A stretch of 64,000 bases of DNA. Origin: Acinetobacter sp. SFB. GTDB lineage: Bacteria > Pseudomonadota > Gammaproteobacteria > Pseudomonadales > Moraxellaceae. The stretch is from assembly GCF_001647545.1 (NCBI RefSeq), contig NZ_LSZH01000011.1:1-64000 (forward strand). Reading direction: 5' to 3'. The notes under the pieces were generated by a model that was not told where the DNA came from, made no database searches, and worked only from the letters and a program-made list of their open reading frames with translations. Both the position numbers and the translations under genes were made by a program. Every line of letters begins with the position of its first letter. Position 1 is the first letter of the stretch. Positions 37,319 to 44,940 of the stretch are shown in pieces.

Positions 37319-38014
37319 TTATCTTAACTTGGCGAGCCATTCACCCAAGGTCTGAACAATTTGCACCAACAGCAACAGCACAATCACGGTTAAGATCACT
37401 ACGCTGGTATCAAAACGTTGATAGCCGTATGAAATTGCCAAATCACCAATACCGCCGGCACCGACTGCACCGGCCATTGCGGTTGCGCCAATTAAACTGA
37501 TGGTCGCAGTGGTTAAATTAAGAATCAGTGAACTGCGTGATTCAGGCAAAATGAACTTGAAAATAATCTGTAATGGGGTGGCACCCATGGCTTGAGCAGA
37601 TTCCACAATCCCTTCATTGACTTCTAGCAATGAAGTTTCAATCAGACGTCCCATATACGGGCCAATATATATGGTCAATGGAACAATCGCTGCCCAAGTG
37701 CCGATTGAAGTACCGACTAAAAATTTGGTGAGGGGAATAACCGCAATCAGCAAGATAATAAATGGAAGTGAACGCAAGGCATTCACAATCGGGTTGAGAA
37801 TATGATAAACCGCTCGGTTGGGAAGAATGCCCTCAGGACGAGTAACTAATAAGATAATCCCCTGAATAAAGCCCCAAATTCCGCCAAACAGCATGGCAAA
37901 GAACACCATATGAAAGGTTTCTTGCAATGCCGTGACAAATTGGTCAATTGACAGCGAGCTTTGCCAAAACGACGCAGTCAGTTCAGTGAGCCATTGTACG
38001 ATTAAATCTCTCAT
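37319..38014 (-). CDS. metI: Methionine ABC transporter permease
   Basis: 231 residues with five to six membrane helices and the EAA-type loop (VNEGIVESAQAMGATPLQIIFKFILPE). It pairs with MetN and MetQ for D/L-methionine uptake. Overlaps metN by 4 bp (ATGA). Confidence 0.94.
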   Translation of the reverse strand: MRDLIVQWLTELTASFWQSSLSIDQFVTALQETFHMVFFAMLFGGIWGFIQGIILLVTRPEGILPNRAVYHILNPIVNALRSLPFIILLIAVIPLTKFLVGTSIGTWAAIVPLTIYIGPYMGRLIETSLLEVNEGIVESAQAMGATPLQIIFKFILPESRSSLILNLTTATISLIGATAMAGAVGAGGIGDLAISYGYQRFDTSVVILTVIVLLLLVQIVQTLGEWLAKLR

Positions 38015-39036
38015 ACCTGATCTCCTGAATGTTCAACTTTTACGCCATTTTGTTCTAAAAATTCAATTGCTTGCTGAATGATTTCTGGATCACCTAACAA
38101 TTGAATAAACATTTGTCCAATCACGGTGCCATTAATTTCGGTCATATTGGCAAACAAGATATTTAAGCTAATATCAAATTTCTTAATGACCGCTTGTACC
38201 ACAGTTTCTTGAGCAGATTTGCCTAAAAACTGCAGGCAATAAATGCTGTTGTGATTCTGGTTTTCGAGATTCTTTAAAATATTGACCGGTAACTGTTGTT
38301 GAAGCACCGTTTGAATAAAGTTTTTCGTGGTGGGATGCTGCGGCTGACTAAATATTTCCAGAGTAGTACCGGTTTCAATCACTTTGCCTTGTTCCATTAC
38401 CGCGACATAATCACAAACCGTCTCAATTACATCCATTTCATGGGTTACCATCACAATGGTGATGTTCTGTTCTTGATTAATCTTCTTGAGCAAAGCCAAA
38501 ACAGATTTGGTGGTTTGTGGATCCAGTGCAGAAGTCGCTTCATCGCAGAGTAAAATTTTGGGATGATTGGCGAGCGCGCGGGCAATACCGACGCGTTGTT
38601 TTTGACCACCCGAAAGCTCATCGGGGAAAGCATCTTTTTTATGTTTGAGGTCAATAAACTCAAGTAATTCATTTAAGCGCTTTTCACGCTCAACTTTGCG
38701 GATGCCCAAAAGTTTCAGTGGCATTTCAATATTTGCCGCGACAGTTTTGGTTTGCAACAAATTGAAGTGCTGAAAGATCATACCGATATTTGCACGTTCT
38801 TGACGTAATGAGCGTGCATCCAAAGCAGTAAAGTCTTTTTGATTAATCATTACCTGACCTTCATTCGGTCGTTCTAATAAATTAATCAAACGAATTAAGG
38901 TGCTTTTACCCGCGCCACTATAACCAATAATGCCAAAAATACTGCCTGCTGGAATTTCCAAATTAATTTGGTCCAGAGCGCGTATGGTTTGACCTTTGAG
39001 CTGATAGTGCTTTGAAATGTTTTTAAATTCAATCAT
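38011..39036 (-). CDS. metN: Methionine ABC transporter ATP-binding protein
   Basis: 341 residues. Walker A GYSGAGKST, signature LSGGQKQR, Walker B ILLCDEATSALD, H-loop VTHEMDV. The C-terminal NIL domain (about 265-341; QTVVQAVIKKFDISLNILFANMTEINGTVIG) is the methionine-sensing domain that inhibits the transporter when methionine is high. Confidence 0.96.
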   Translation of the reverse strand: MIEFKNISKHYQLKGQTIRALDQINLEIPAGSIFGIIGYSGAGKSTLIRLINLLERPNEGQVMINQKDFTALDARSLRQERANIGMIFQHFNLLQTKTVAANIEMPLKLLGIRKVEREKRLNELLEFIDLKHKKDAFPDELSGGQKQRVGIARALANHPKILLCDEATSALDPQTTKSVLALLKKINQEQNITIVMVTHEMDVIETVCDYVAVMEQGKVIETGTTLEIFSQPQHPTTKNFIQTVLQQQLPVNILKNLENQNHNSIYCLQFLGKSAQETVVQAVIKKFDISLNILFANMTEINGTVIGQMFIQLLGDPEIIQQAIEFLEQNGVKVEHSGDQV

Positions 39037-39062
39037 ATCGTCAGAAACTAAGCAGAAAATAA

Positions 39063-39092
39063 AAAACAGGCAAAATGACTTTGCCTGTTTGG
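39063..39092 (-). terminator. Hairpin between metQ and metN
   Basis: Stem AAACAGGCAAA (39064-39074) with TTTGCCTGTTT (39080-39090), with an A run on the left that is a U run for the minus transcript. It lies inside the metQ-metN-metI gene set and could reduce readthrough so that the binding protein is made in excess. Confidence 0.75.
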
Positions 39093-39109
39093 TTTGGATG
39101 ATTATATTA

Positions 39110-39979
39110 CTATTTTGTTTCAGTTAAATAACTAATTGGTTTATTTACATCCACCTTAGTACCGCCAAAGTGTTCTTGCACGTATTTGTTCACAGCTTCG
39201 GTATGATACAACGCGCCTACTTTTTGTAGTAGAGGATCATCTTTACGAGATTCAGCAGTCGCTAAAATGTTTACATTTAACTTGGTGCTTTGGTCTACTG
39301 GCTCATAGTAGATCGAGTCTTTCAGTACGTTCAAGCCACCTTCAAGCGCTAGAGTATTGCCTAAAACAATCGCATCTACTTCATCTTTTACGCGAACAGC
39401 TGTTGCCATTTGAATCGGTTTGATTACGATTTTTTTAGCATTTTCAGTAATGTCGTTTGGTGTGCCTGTTGCAGGATTAAAGTCAGCTTTAAGTTTTAAC
39501 AGACCTGCAGATTGAAGAAGGAGCAGGGCACGTGCTTCATTGGCTGCATCGTTTGGAATAGCAATGGTTGCACCATTGGCAAATTCTTCAACTTTTTTTA
39601 CTTTGCTCGAGTAAATACCCATTGGCTCAAGGTAAGTGGTAGATACCGGTGCAATCTTGTCTTTATTCGATGCATTGAATGCCACCAAATAAGCATATGA
39701 CTGGAATGCATTGATATCGACTTCTTTGTTGGCTACCGCAGTATTCATGGCAACATAGTCAGTGAAGTTTTTCACTTCAAGTTTAATACCGGCTTGCTTG
39801 GTTTCCGGTAATGTTGCAATAAAACGCCAGATATCTGCATCTGAACCAGTGGATGCCATTACAACAGTCTGTTCTTTTGCTGTATCACTTTTTGCTGCGT
39901 CTGTTGCAGGCGCTTCTGGTTTAGAGCAGCCTCCCAAGCCAACGGTTAGGCCTAAAACAAGTCCAAGGAGCTTTTTCAT
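39110..39979 (-). CDS. metQ: Methionine-binding lipoprotein
   Basis: 289 residues from ATG 39979 (GGGAT upstream); a longer frame to 40024 would place charged residues before the signal. Lipobox LGGC at about residue 18. NlpA/MetQ family features: DYVAMNTAVANKEVDINAFQSYAYL, LEPMGIYSSKVKKVEEFANGATIAIPNDAANEARALLLLQ. Captures methionine for MetNI. First gene of the set. Confidence 0.95.
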   Translation of the reverse strand: MKKLLGLVLGLTVGLGGCSKPEAPATDAAKSDTAKEQTVVMASTGSDADIWRFIATLPETKQAGIKLEVKNFTDYVAMNTAVANKEVDINAFQSYAYLVAFNASNKDKIAPVSTTYLEPMGIYSSKVKKVEEFANGATIAIPNDAANEARALLLLQSAGLLKLKADFNPATGTPNDITENAKKIVIKPIQMATAVRVKDEVDAIVLGNTLALEGGLNVLKDSIYYEPVDQSTKLNVNILATAESRKDDPLLQKVGALYHTEAVNKYVQEHFGGTKVDVNKPISYLTETK

Positions 39980-40024
39980 ATATTCATCCCAAGTAAATTT
40001 AATTTTGGCTTTAAATTTACGCAT

Positions 40025-40807
40025 AATTTATTAGAGAGATTTAAGTCGAAATCGAAATCAGTATAGAACGAAGGTGTGATTATAGTCATCATGTCCAAAC
40101 GTTTCTCTGATAGATGTGCAGCACTATATAATTTACAAATTAGGCTATGCAATCAGCAATCTGCCGAATAGTGATTTAAAACGATGATAATTTTTTTAAA
40201 TCATTGTATTCATTAATGAGATTGCGTTTCTACTCAATCAAAATTTATCTCATCATAGCAATAAATCTATATGCATAATAGTGATTATAAATCACACAAT
40301 TAGCTTTATTTTTCATAACAAAGGTTGGGGTTTTAATAAAATAACTCATAAAACAATAGATTAAGTTTATTGAAATTAATAAAACGGATCATTTGATGTA
40401 TTTAGCTTCTATATAAGTTTTTTGAAAATATAAAGATGAAAACTGAATAAGTGAAAATTTTAAACTTACCTGTTTTATCTTAATGCTCTGGATCTTTGTT
40501 TTTAGGGTTTTTAGGAAGTTTTGTTGGATGAATTAAGGTGGAAACTTCATAGTGAGTTTGTTAATGAGGTAATAGTAGAGGGAAGAGAGGAAGCAAGTTT
40601 TTATACGGAATATTGTTTCGAAGAGTTGGTGAATTGTTCAAGAAATAAACGGCTTGAGAAATCGGCGAAAACTTAAACAATATTCTTAGTAAGAAGTACC
40701 AAAAATGCGCATAAAAAAGCCGACTTGTTTCGAAATCGATTTTTTACTAATTACTTGGTTATGAATAAATTATTAAGTTATTGATATTTAAATTAATATG
40801 TAGGTGT
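40025..40807. other. AT-rich region between metQ and the Xer-site cluster
   Basis: Contains the metQ promoter side and otherwise only a short TTG-started frame at 40524-40676. No methionine or SAM riboswitch-like structure was evident upstream of metQ by eye. Confidence 0.5.
40524..40676 (+). pseudogene. Short frame, possible remnant of a larger gene
   Basis: TTG 40524 is preceded by AGGAAG (40513-40518) at good spacing and opens a 50-residue frame: LDELRWKLHSEF, VNEVIVEGREEASFYTEY, CFEELVNCSRNKRLEK. The composition is protein-like (charged, amphipathic). It faintly recalls the N-terminus of AIPR-type abortive-infection proteins, but the similarity is from memory and short. It may be a small gene, a decayed end or chance. 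Confidence 0.25.
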
Positions 40808-40835
40808 GTTGCGTATAGGCGCTATTATGTTAAAT
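40808..40835 (+). other. pdif-like site 1 (XerC-XerD)
   Basis: XerC arm GTTGCGTATAG, spacer GCGCTA, XerD arm TTATGTTAAAT. The XerD arm is a perfect dif arm; the last base of the XerC arm (G for A) is off consensus. Left border of the Imm45-like cassette. Confidence 0.75.
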
Positions 40836-40887
40836 GGCTAAGAAATACTGTATTTTTATGAATTAAATAGCATTATGAATCTATAAA

Positions 40888-41193
40888 ATGAAATGGTCTA
40901 AATTAATTGATTTTGATGAGCAATATTTACAGCTTGGTTATCTTCTAAAATTTAAAGCACATTATCCATTTGAAGAAGAAGTAATAATGATGCTTGCTGA
41001 AGCACCCCATAAAGATGGTTTAGCCCTAATAACAATTAGTGGCTATAAAGCAGGTATTAACTGTTATCAAAAGCTACCAGTATCCGAAGTAACGAAAGAT
41101 TGGATTATATTCAATTGGAAAAAATGGGTTTGGCCAGAGAGTGAGCTCGATGATGTCTTTGTGCGTTCTCAATTGAATTATGATGAAATATAG
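40888..41193 (+). CDS. Orphan Imm45-like immunity protein
   Basis: 101 residues. Recognised features of the Imm45 family: APHKDGLALITISGYKAGINCYQKLP in the middle and the C-terminal IIFNWKKWVWPE plus DDVFV. Such proteins normally protect against a polymorphic or contact-dependent toxin, but no toxin gene is present here. It is alone between two inverted Xer sites, followed at once by a strong hairpin, so it forms a one-gene module. The family call is from memory of the pattern; a profile search is needed to confirm it. Confidence 0.65.
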   Translation: MKWSKLIDFDEQYLQLGYLLKFKAHYPFEEEVIMMLAEAPHKDGLALITISGYKAGINCYQKLPVSEVTKDWIIFNWKKWVWPESELDDVFVRSQLNYDEI

Positions 41194-41207
41194 TTTAGCT
41201 TTTATAA

Positions 41208-41235
41208 AACTAACATAAGACCCCTTATGCGAAGC
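41208..41235 (-). other. pdif-like site 2 (XerD-XerC)
   Basis: XerD arm AACTAACATAA, spacer GACCCC, XerC arm TTATGCGAAGC. Opposite orientation to site 1; starts 14 bp after the Imm45-like stop. Its XerC arm runs into the terminator stem. Confidence 0.85.
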
Positions 41236-41258
41236 CTAGATATTAAATCTAGGCTTTC
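41233..41258 (+). terminator. Terminator overlapping pdif-like site 2
   Basis: Stem AGCCTAGAT (41233-41241) with ATCTAGGCT (41247-41255) and TT after. It shares three bases with the XerC arm of site 2, so the Imm45-like gene is insulated at the module edge. Confidence 0.7.
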
Positions 41259-41313
41259 TATTACGAATAATTCGCATTAGTTTAAATTAGAGGTTATCTA
41301 GATAAATTATTGT

Positions 41314-41781
41314 CTATACTTCACTTTTTTTGGCTTGATCTATAGCATTACTTTTATAAATAAAAAATAGTGCAATAGCTAAAAAGAAAAGAGCAGCAGC
41401 TCTCGAACTATCCATACTAATAACTGCATTATCAAACCATCCAAAATGATCTATCAATAAACTCATTACTAATTGTCCACTGATTACGGTAACAGTTGTT
41501 GCAGCAGCACCCAATCTAGGCATAGCAAAAACAACTATGAGCATATAAGCAACACCACAAAAAGCGCCTGTTAATTGCCATCTCGGAGCGGTAAATAAGT
41601 TTAATGAATGAGATGGTTCAAAGAAAAATGCAAGCATGAAACTGATAAGTGTGCCCATCACAAAGGTTAACCAGGAACTTTCTAATACACCTACTGTTGT
41701 GCCAAGACGGCCATTAATAGATGATTGAGCACATAATACTGCTCCACTGAAAATAATGACAAATAACATTATGTAAATCAT
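41314..41781 (-). CDS. YdcZ/DUF606-family membrane protein (second of pair)
   Basis: 155 residues, five predicted membrane helices (MLFVIIFSGAVLCAQSSINGRLG; WLTFVMGTLISFMLAFFF; AFCGVAYMLIVVFAMPRLG; TVTVISGQLVMSLLIDHFGWF; AALFFLAIALFFIY). The pattern SSINGRLG and GQLxxSLLIDHFG is typical of this half-size DMT-like family. It probably works with the adjacent paralogue as a heterodimeric transporter; substrate unknown. 12 bp after the first gene. Confidence 0.85.
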   Translation of the reverse strand: MIYIMLFVIIFSGAVLCAQSSINGRLGTTVGVLESSWLTFVMGTLISFMLAFFFEPSHSLNLFTAPRWQLTGAFCGVAYMLIVVFAMPRLGAAATTVTVISGQLVMSLLIDHFGWFDNAVISMDSSRAAALFFLAIALFFIYKSNAIDQAKKSEV

Positions 41782-41793
41782 GGGGAAAGTTCC

Positions 41794-42222
41794 TTATTGA
41801 ATAAGCCACAATGCAGTTAAAATGGCAATTAATGCCCCAATACGATATTTGTCTACAGTTCGTTTATTACTACCTAATAAGCCCCAATGGTCAATAATAA
41901 GACTAGCAGCCACTTGGCCAAATAAAATACCGATCATCGTTAAACCGACACCAATGTAAGGTGTCGCAACAGTTAAAGAGACTACATAGATTGGACCTAA
42001 CAGCCCTCCTGTCAGTAGCCAGCGTGGTTGTTTGAACATAAGAGCAAGCCGTGGACGGCCAAAAATAAGTCCAAATGTTAGTAAAATAGAACCTAATGCA
42101 AAAATTCCTAATGTGGCCCACATATGCCCAATTTTTTCGCCCAGTGGACCCAGCAAACCAGCTTCGATAGATAACCCCATACCAGCAAAAAAGACCAATG
42201 GGAAGATCCATAACTGTTTCAT
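41794..42222 (-). CDS. YdcZ/DUF606-family membrane protein (first of pair)
   Basis: 142 residues, five membrane helices with LGSILLTFGLIFGRPRL, LLTGGLLGPIYVVSLTVATPYIG and GQVAASLIIDHWGLLG. Paralogue of the next gene, same strand. Divergent from the LysR regulator at 42354, which probably controls both. Confidence 0.85.
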   Translation of the reverse strand: MKQLWIFPLVFFAGMGLSIEAGLLGPLGEKIGHMWATLGIFALGSILLTFGLIFGRPRLALMFKQPRWLLTGGLLGPIYVVSLTVATPYIGVGLTMIGILFGQVAASLIIDHWGLLGSNKRTVDKYRIGALIAILTALWLIQ

Positions 42223-42301
42223 AAATTACTTCTAGATGAATAGGAAAATGAATTATATTTATTTAGCAAAAAGCTACAATGAATCATTTTTTCAAAACAT
42301 A

Positions 42302-42318
42302 ATTGTTATAATCACAAT
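42302..42318. promoter_or_regulatory. Candidate LysR-type operator
   Basis: ATTGT-N7-ACAAT with the T-N11-A signature, in the 131-bp gap between the divergent ydcZ pair and lysR, 36 bp before the lysR start. AT-rich context makes chance similarity possible. Confidence 0.4.
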
Positions 42319-42353
42319 AATTAATTCTTAAATATAGTTCTAGGAACAGTAAA

Positions 42354-43286
42354 ATGCAGTTAACAGCATTACGTTATTTTGTGATGATAGCGACTACAGG
42401 TAGCTTTTCTACAACAGCACAGCATTTTAAGGTTCCTCCTTCTTCTGTATCCAGATTTATATCTAAACTTGAACAAGAAATTGGACAGCAGCTTTTTTAT
42501 CGTAATACAAGATCTGTTAGGCTTACTGAAATAGGGGAAAAGTACTATATTCAAATCAAAGACGTACTTGATACTTTAGATTTTGCTAATGAAGAAGCTA
42601 CAGGTAAAAACTCAAATTTAAAAGGATTAGTGCGAATTAATACGGCTGTTGCACTAGGACGGTTGCATATAGCGGATATTGTTAATAAATTACAGGAGAT
42701 ATATCCAGACCTTTCAGTTGAACTAACCCTAACAGATACATTTATTGATCCCATAAGTGAAGGTGTAGATATTGTTATTCGTATTGGATCACTACAAGAT
42801 TCGGCACTGATTGCAAGAAAGATCTGTGACCAGACATATTTATTATGTGCTAGTCCTAAATACCTTGAACGGTATGGAATGCCCGAAAAACCTCAAGATA
42901 TAACAAATCATTCATGCCTTGTCTACAAGGGCGTTGCAGGTAGCCAAACTTGGCATTTTCGCCACGCAGAACTAGATAAGGCCATGCAAGTTGAGCCTCA
43001 AGGCTCTTTAACGAGTAATAATGTTGATGTGTTGGTTAAAGCAGCATTAGAAGGTCGAGGTATAGTATTATTTCCAACATGGATTTTCGAAGAAGATTAT
43101 TTTAAGAATAAACAATTGGTGAAATTATTACCTGAATGGTTTAGCACAGTAGAAAGCTATAAAGTTGGAATTTATTTAGTCTCGCCTGAAAACAGAATTC
43201 GTTCAAAAAAGGTAAGAACGGTTCTAGATTTCATATTGAATGAAATTGGAAGTCCCCCTTATTGGAATAATGTTTTGAATATATGA
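42354..43286 (+). CDS. LysR-family transcriptional regulator
   Basis: 310 residues. N-terminal winged HTH (LTALRYFVMIATTGSFSTTAQHFKVPPSSVSRFISKLEQEIG, 2-45; RNTRSVRLTEIGEKYY) and a C-terminal periplasmic-binding-protein-like effector domain (VRIGSLQDSALIARKIC). Divergent from the ydcZ pair, the usual layout for a regulator and its target. The inducer is unknown. It belongs to the same Xer-flanked segment. Confidence 0.92.
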   Translation: MQLTALRYFVMIATTGSFSTTAQHFKVPPSSVSRFISKLEQEIGQQLFYRNTRSVRLTEIGEKYYIQIKDVLDTLDFANEEATGKNSNLKGLVRINTAVALGRLHIADIVNKLQEIYPDLSVELTLTDTFIDPISEGVDIVIRIGSLQDSALIARKICDQTYLLCASPKYLERYGMPEKPQDITNHSCLVYKGVAGSQTWHFRHAELDKAMQVEPQGSLTSNNVDVLVKAALEGRGIVLFPTWIFEEDYFKNKQLVKLLPEWFSTVESYKVGIYLVSPENRIRSKKVRTVLDFILNEIGSPPYWNNVLNI

Positions 43287-43320
43287 ACTGAGTAAAGAGA
43301 TTTTCATTTTAGTTTTCTAA

Positions 43321-43348
43321 AATTAACATAATACACGTTATACGAACT
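43321..43348 (-). other. pdif-like site 3 (XerD-XerC)
   Basis: XerD arm AATTAACATAA, spacer TACACG, XerC arm TTATACGAACT. It is 35 bp after lysR and 50 bp before the ygiW-like start. Closest of the five to the plasmid pdif pattern as I remember it. Confidence 0.88.
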
Positions 43349-43397
43349 TTAAAAATTTGGTTATATAAGAAGATCATCATAAATAAGAGTAATACTC

Positions 43398-43760
43398 ATG
43401 AACAAAATACTTTTAACTACAATTACTGGGCTCTGCTTGTTGGGTAGTAGTTTAGTCTTTGCTAAATCAGAAGTAGCTTTAGTGAAAGAAGCGAGCAAAA
43501 ATGTCGTAACTGTTGCGAAAGCAAAAACTTTAGCAGATGAAACAGGAGTAACCTTAAAAGGTACAATCGTTCAGCATATTTCTGGTGATGATTTTGAGTT
43601 TAAAGATTCTACAGGTTCAATTGTAATTGATGTGGATGATGATCTATGGAAACCTATGCAACTTAAAGCAGGCGATCAAGTGAGTATAATTGGTGAGATA
43701 GATACTCACCGAATAAAACCTACAGATATTGATGTAATTCGAATTGAAAGAATGAAATAA
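43398..43760 (+). CDS. YgiW/YdeI-type periplasmic OB-fold (BOF) protein
   Basis: 120 residues with a signal peptide (LLTTITGLCLLGSSLVFA, cleavage about 22) and a BOF domain: TLADETGVTLKGTIVQHISGDDFEFKDSTGSIVIDVDDDLW and LKAGDQVSIIGEIDTHRIKPTDIDVIRIERM. Homologues are linked to stress tolerance and bind small cationic ligands, but the role here is unknown. It is the only gene between sites 3 and 4. Confidence 0.88.
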   Translation: MNKILLTTITGLCLLGSSLVFAKSEVALVKEASKNVVTVAKAKTLADETGVTLKGTIVQHISGDDFEFKDSTGSIVIDVDDDLWKPMQLKAGDQVSIIGEIDTHRIKPTDIDVIRIERMK

Positions 43761-43824
43761 GACTTTAGAATTTTGATAAATTGGCTTGAATTATGTTCGA
43801 GCTTTTTTTGGTATTCCCAAGTAA

Positions 43825-43911
43825 AAATGTCCTATATCCGATCTAGGCATCACCATATCAATCCGTCCGCTTCGATAATCGCAAAAGTGCATATTCTAAA
43901 AGCGGACATTT
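43825..43911. repeat. Nested short inverted repeats in the ygiW-like module
   Basis: AAATGTCC (43825-43832) and GTCCGCTT (43865-43872) can each pair with parts of AAGCGGACATTT (43900-43911). No gene is seen in 43761-44151 apart from this and site 4. It may be a small repeat remnant or a terminator-like fold. Confidence 0.4.
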
Positions 43912-43932
43912 CTATTTTGGGCTTACATTTTT

Positions 43933-43960
43933 ATTTCATATAACGTCCAGTATGTTAAAT
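43933..43960 (+). other. pdif-like site 4 (XerC-XerD)
   Basis: XerC arm ATTTCATATAA, spacer CGTCCA, XerD arm GTATGTTAAAT. Two bases differ from the common arms. Inverted relative to sites 3 and 5, so it closes the ygiW-like module and opens the HxlR module. Confidence 0.75.
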
Positions 43961-44110
43961 AGAGGTGAATCTTAATCTTTAGCCAATATAATTTTCAGTT
44001 GATATCACTTGAGCATAAGCAAATTTAAAAGCAGCCATTTAATGTTGCACGGACATGGCCAGCAAGTACTTTTATAGAATAATTCTAATAGTTAAGAATA
44101 TAAAATCATG

Positions 44111-44131
44111 TTACTATTAATTTAGTAGTTA
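44111..44131. promoter_or_regulatory. Candidate HxlR operator, copy 1
   Basis: A 21-bp sequence, TTACTATTAA then TTTAGTAGTTA, ends 20 bp before the hxlR-type start. It matches copy 2 (44836) at 18 of 21 positions, with TTACTA/TAGTAA-type arms. Its position could give autorepression. Confidence 0.55.
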
Positions 44132-44151
44132 CTGTTGAATTCGTTGATTTT

Positions 44152-44592
44152 ATGAGTAAAAATATTAGTCTTGAAGTCTGCCCAATAGCAAGAAGCTTAG
44201 CAGTTTTTGGCGATGCTTGGAGTATATTGATATTACGAGATGCACATTCAGGATTTACACGATTTGATCAATTTCGTAAAAGTTTAGGCATCGCTCCTAC
44301 AATGTTAACTAAACGTTTATCTGTATTGGTGGATGAAGGGTTACTTGAAAAGAGAAAATATTCTGAACATCCGCCACGTGAAGAATATGTATTAACTCAA
44401 ATTGGTAAAGATTCTTTATCGGTTTTATTTGTGATCGGTGCATGGGGACGTAAGCATACATCTTTTGAAAATCGTGAAAAAATGCCTATTTTTCTTGATA
44501 CTGAGAATGGGACAGAAATTAGACCTATTGTAATTGATCAAGTGACGGGAGCTGAAATTGGCACTCGAGCGATTCACCAACACGTTGAATAA
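44152..44592 (+). CDS. HxlR-family winged-helix regulator
   Basis: 146 residues. HxlR signature: CPIARSLAVFGDAWSILILRDA with the N-terminal Cys, GFTRFDQFRKSLGIAPTMLTKRLSVLVDEGLLEKRKY and YVLTQIGKDSL. Such proteins often sense electrophiles or redox through cysteine and control adjacent reductase genes. It is first in the 43933-46910 module, same direction as the SDR and quinone-reductase genes but separated by a terminator. Confidence 0.93.
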   Translation: MSKNISLEVCPIARSLAVFGDAWSILILRDAHSGFTRFDQFRKSLGIAPTMLTKRLSVLVDEGLLEKRKYSEHPPREEYVLTQIGKDSLSVLFVIGAWGRKHTSFENREKMPIFLDTENGTEIRPIVIDQVTGAEIGTRAIHQHVE

Positions 44593-44597
44593 AACTC

Positions 44598-44622
44598 AAA
44601 GTACTCATTGTGAGTACTTTTA
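44598..44622 (+). terminator. Terminator after the HxlR gene
   Basis: Stem AAAGTACTCA (44598-44607) with TGAGTACTTT (44611-44620), TTG loop, six bases past the stop. Confidence 0.8.
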
Positions 44623-44835
44623 TACTTATAAATCAATTTGATGAATTATTATTTTACGTGCTTGAAATGATGGGGTACGAAAAAGAGAAACTATCATTAA
44701 TTCTATAATAATTGCATTCAATCCAACATTCATTTCTTTTAATCTTCAGATTTCACTCAATTTTATGTATTAGCTCTTAAACTAAAAAATAAAGTCAGTA
44801 TTAATTTAATCTTAATTATAAATCCGTAAAAATGA

Positions 44836-44856
44836 TTACTATCATTTTAGTAGTAA
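44836..44856. promoter_or_regulatory. Candidate HxlR operator, copy 2
   Basis: TTACTATCAT then TTTAGTAGTAA; perfect arms TTACTA (44836-44841) and TAGTAA (44851-44856). About 85 bp before the SDR start, in a 348-bp gap that otherwise shows no gene. Nearly the same as the copy before hxlR. Confidence 0.6.
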
Positions 44857-44940
44857 CTATTTTAATTTTACATTATGATCAAAACTTCAAGGTGAAATTG
44901 ATTATCTAATCATCAACACATTGCAAGTGAGAAATTTTGT

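Noticed and set aside
39980..40300. SAM or methionine riboswitch upstream of metQ
   Set aside because: No recognisable conserved core or long paired leader could be seen by eye.
41269..41279. Sixth Xer site
   Set aside because: Only a degraded XerC-like arm is present; the following 17 bases contain no XerD arm.
43933..43960. Integron attC core-like sequence (TAACG)
   Set aside because: No second core site or attC fold; the 11-6-11 Xer arrangement explains the whole sequence better.
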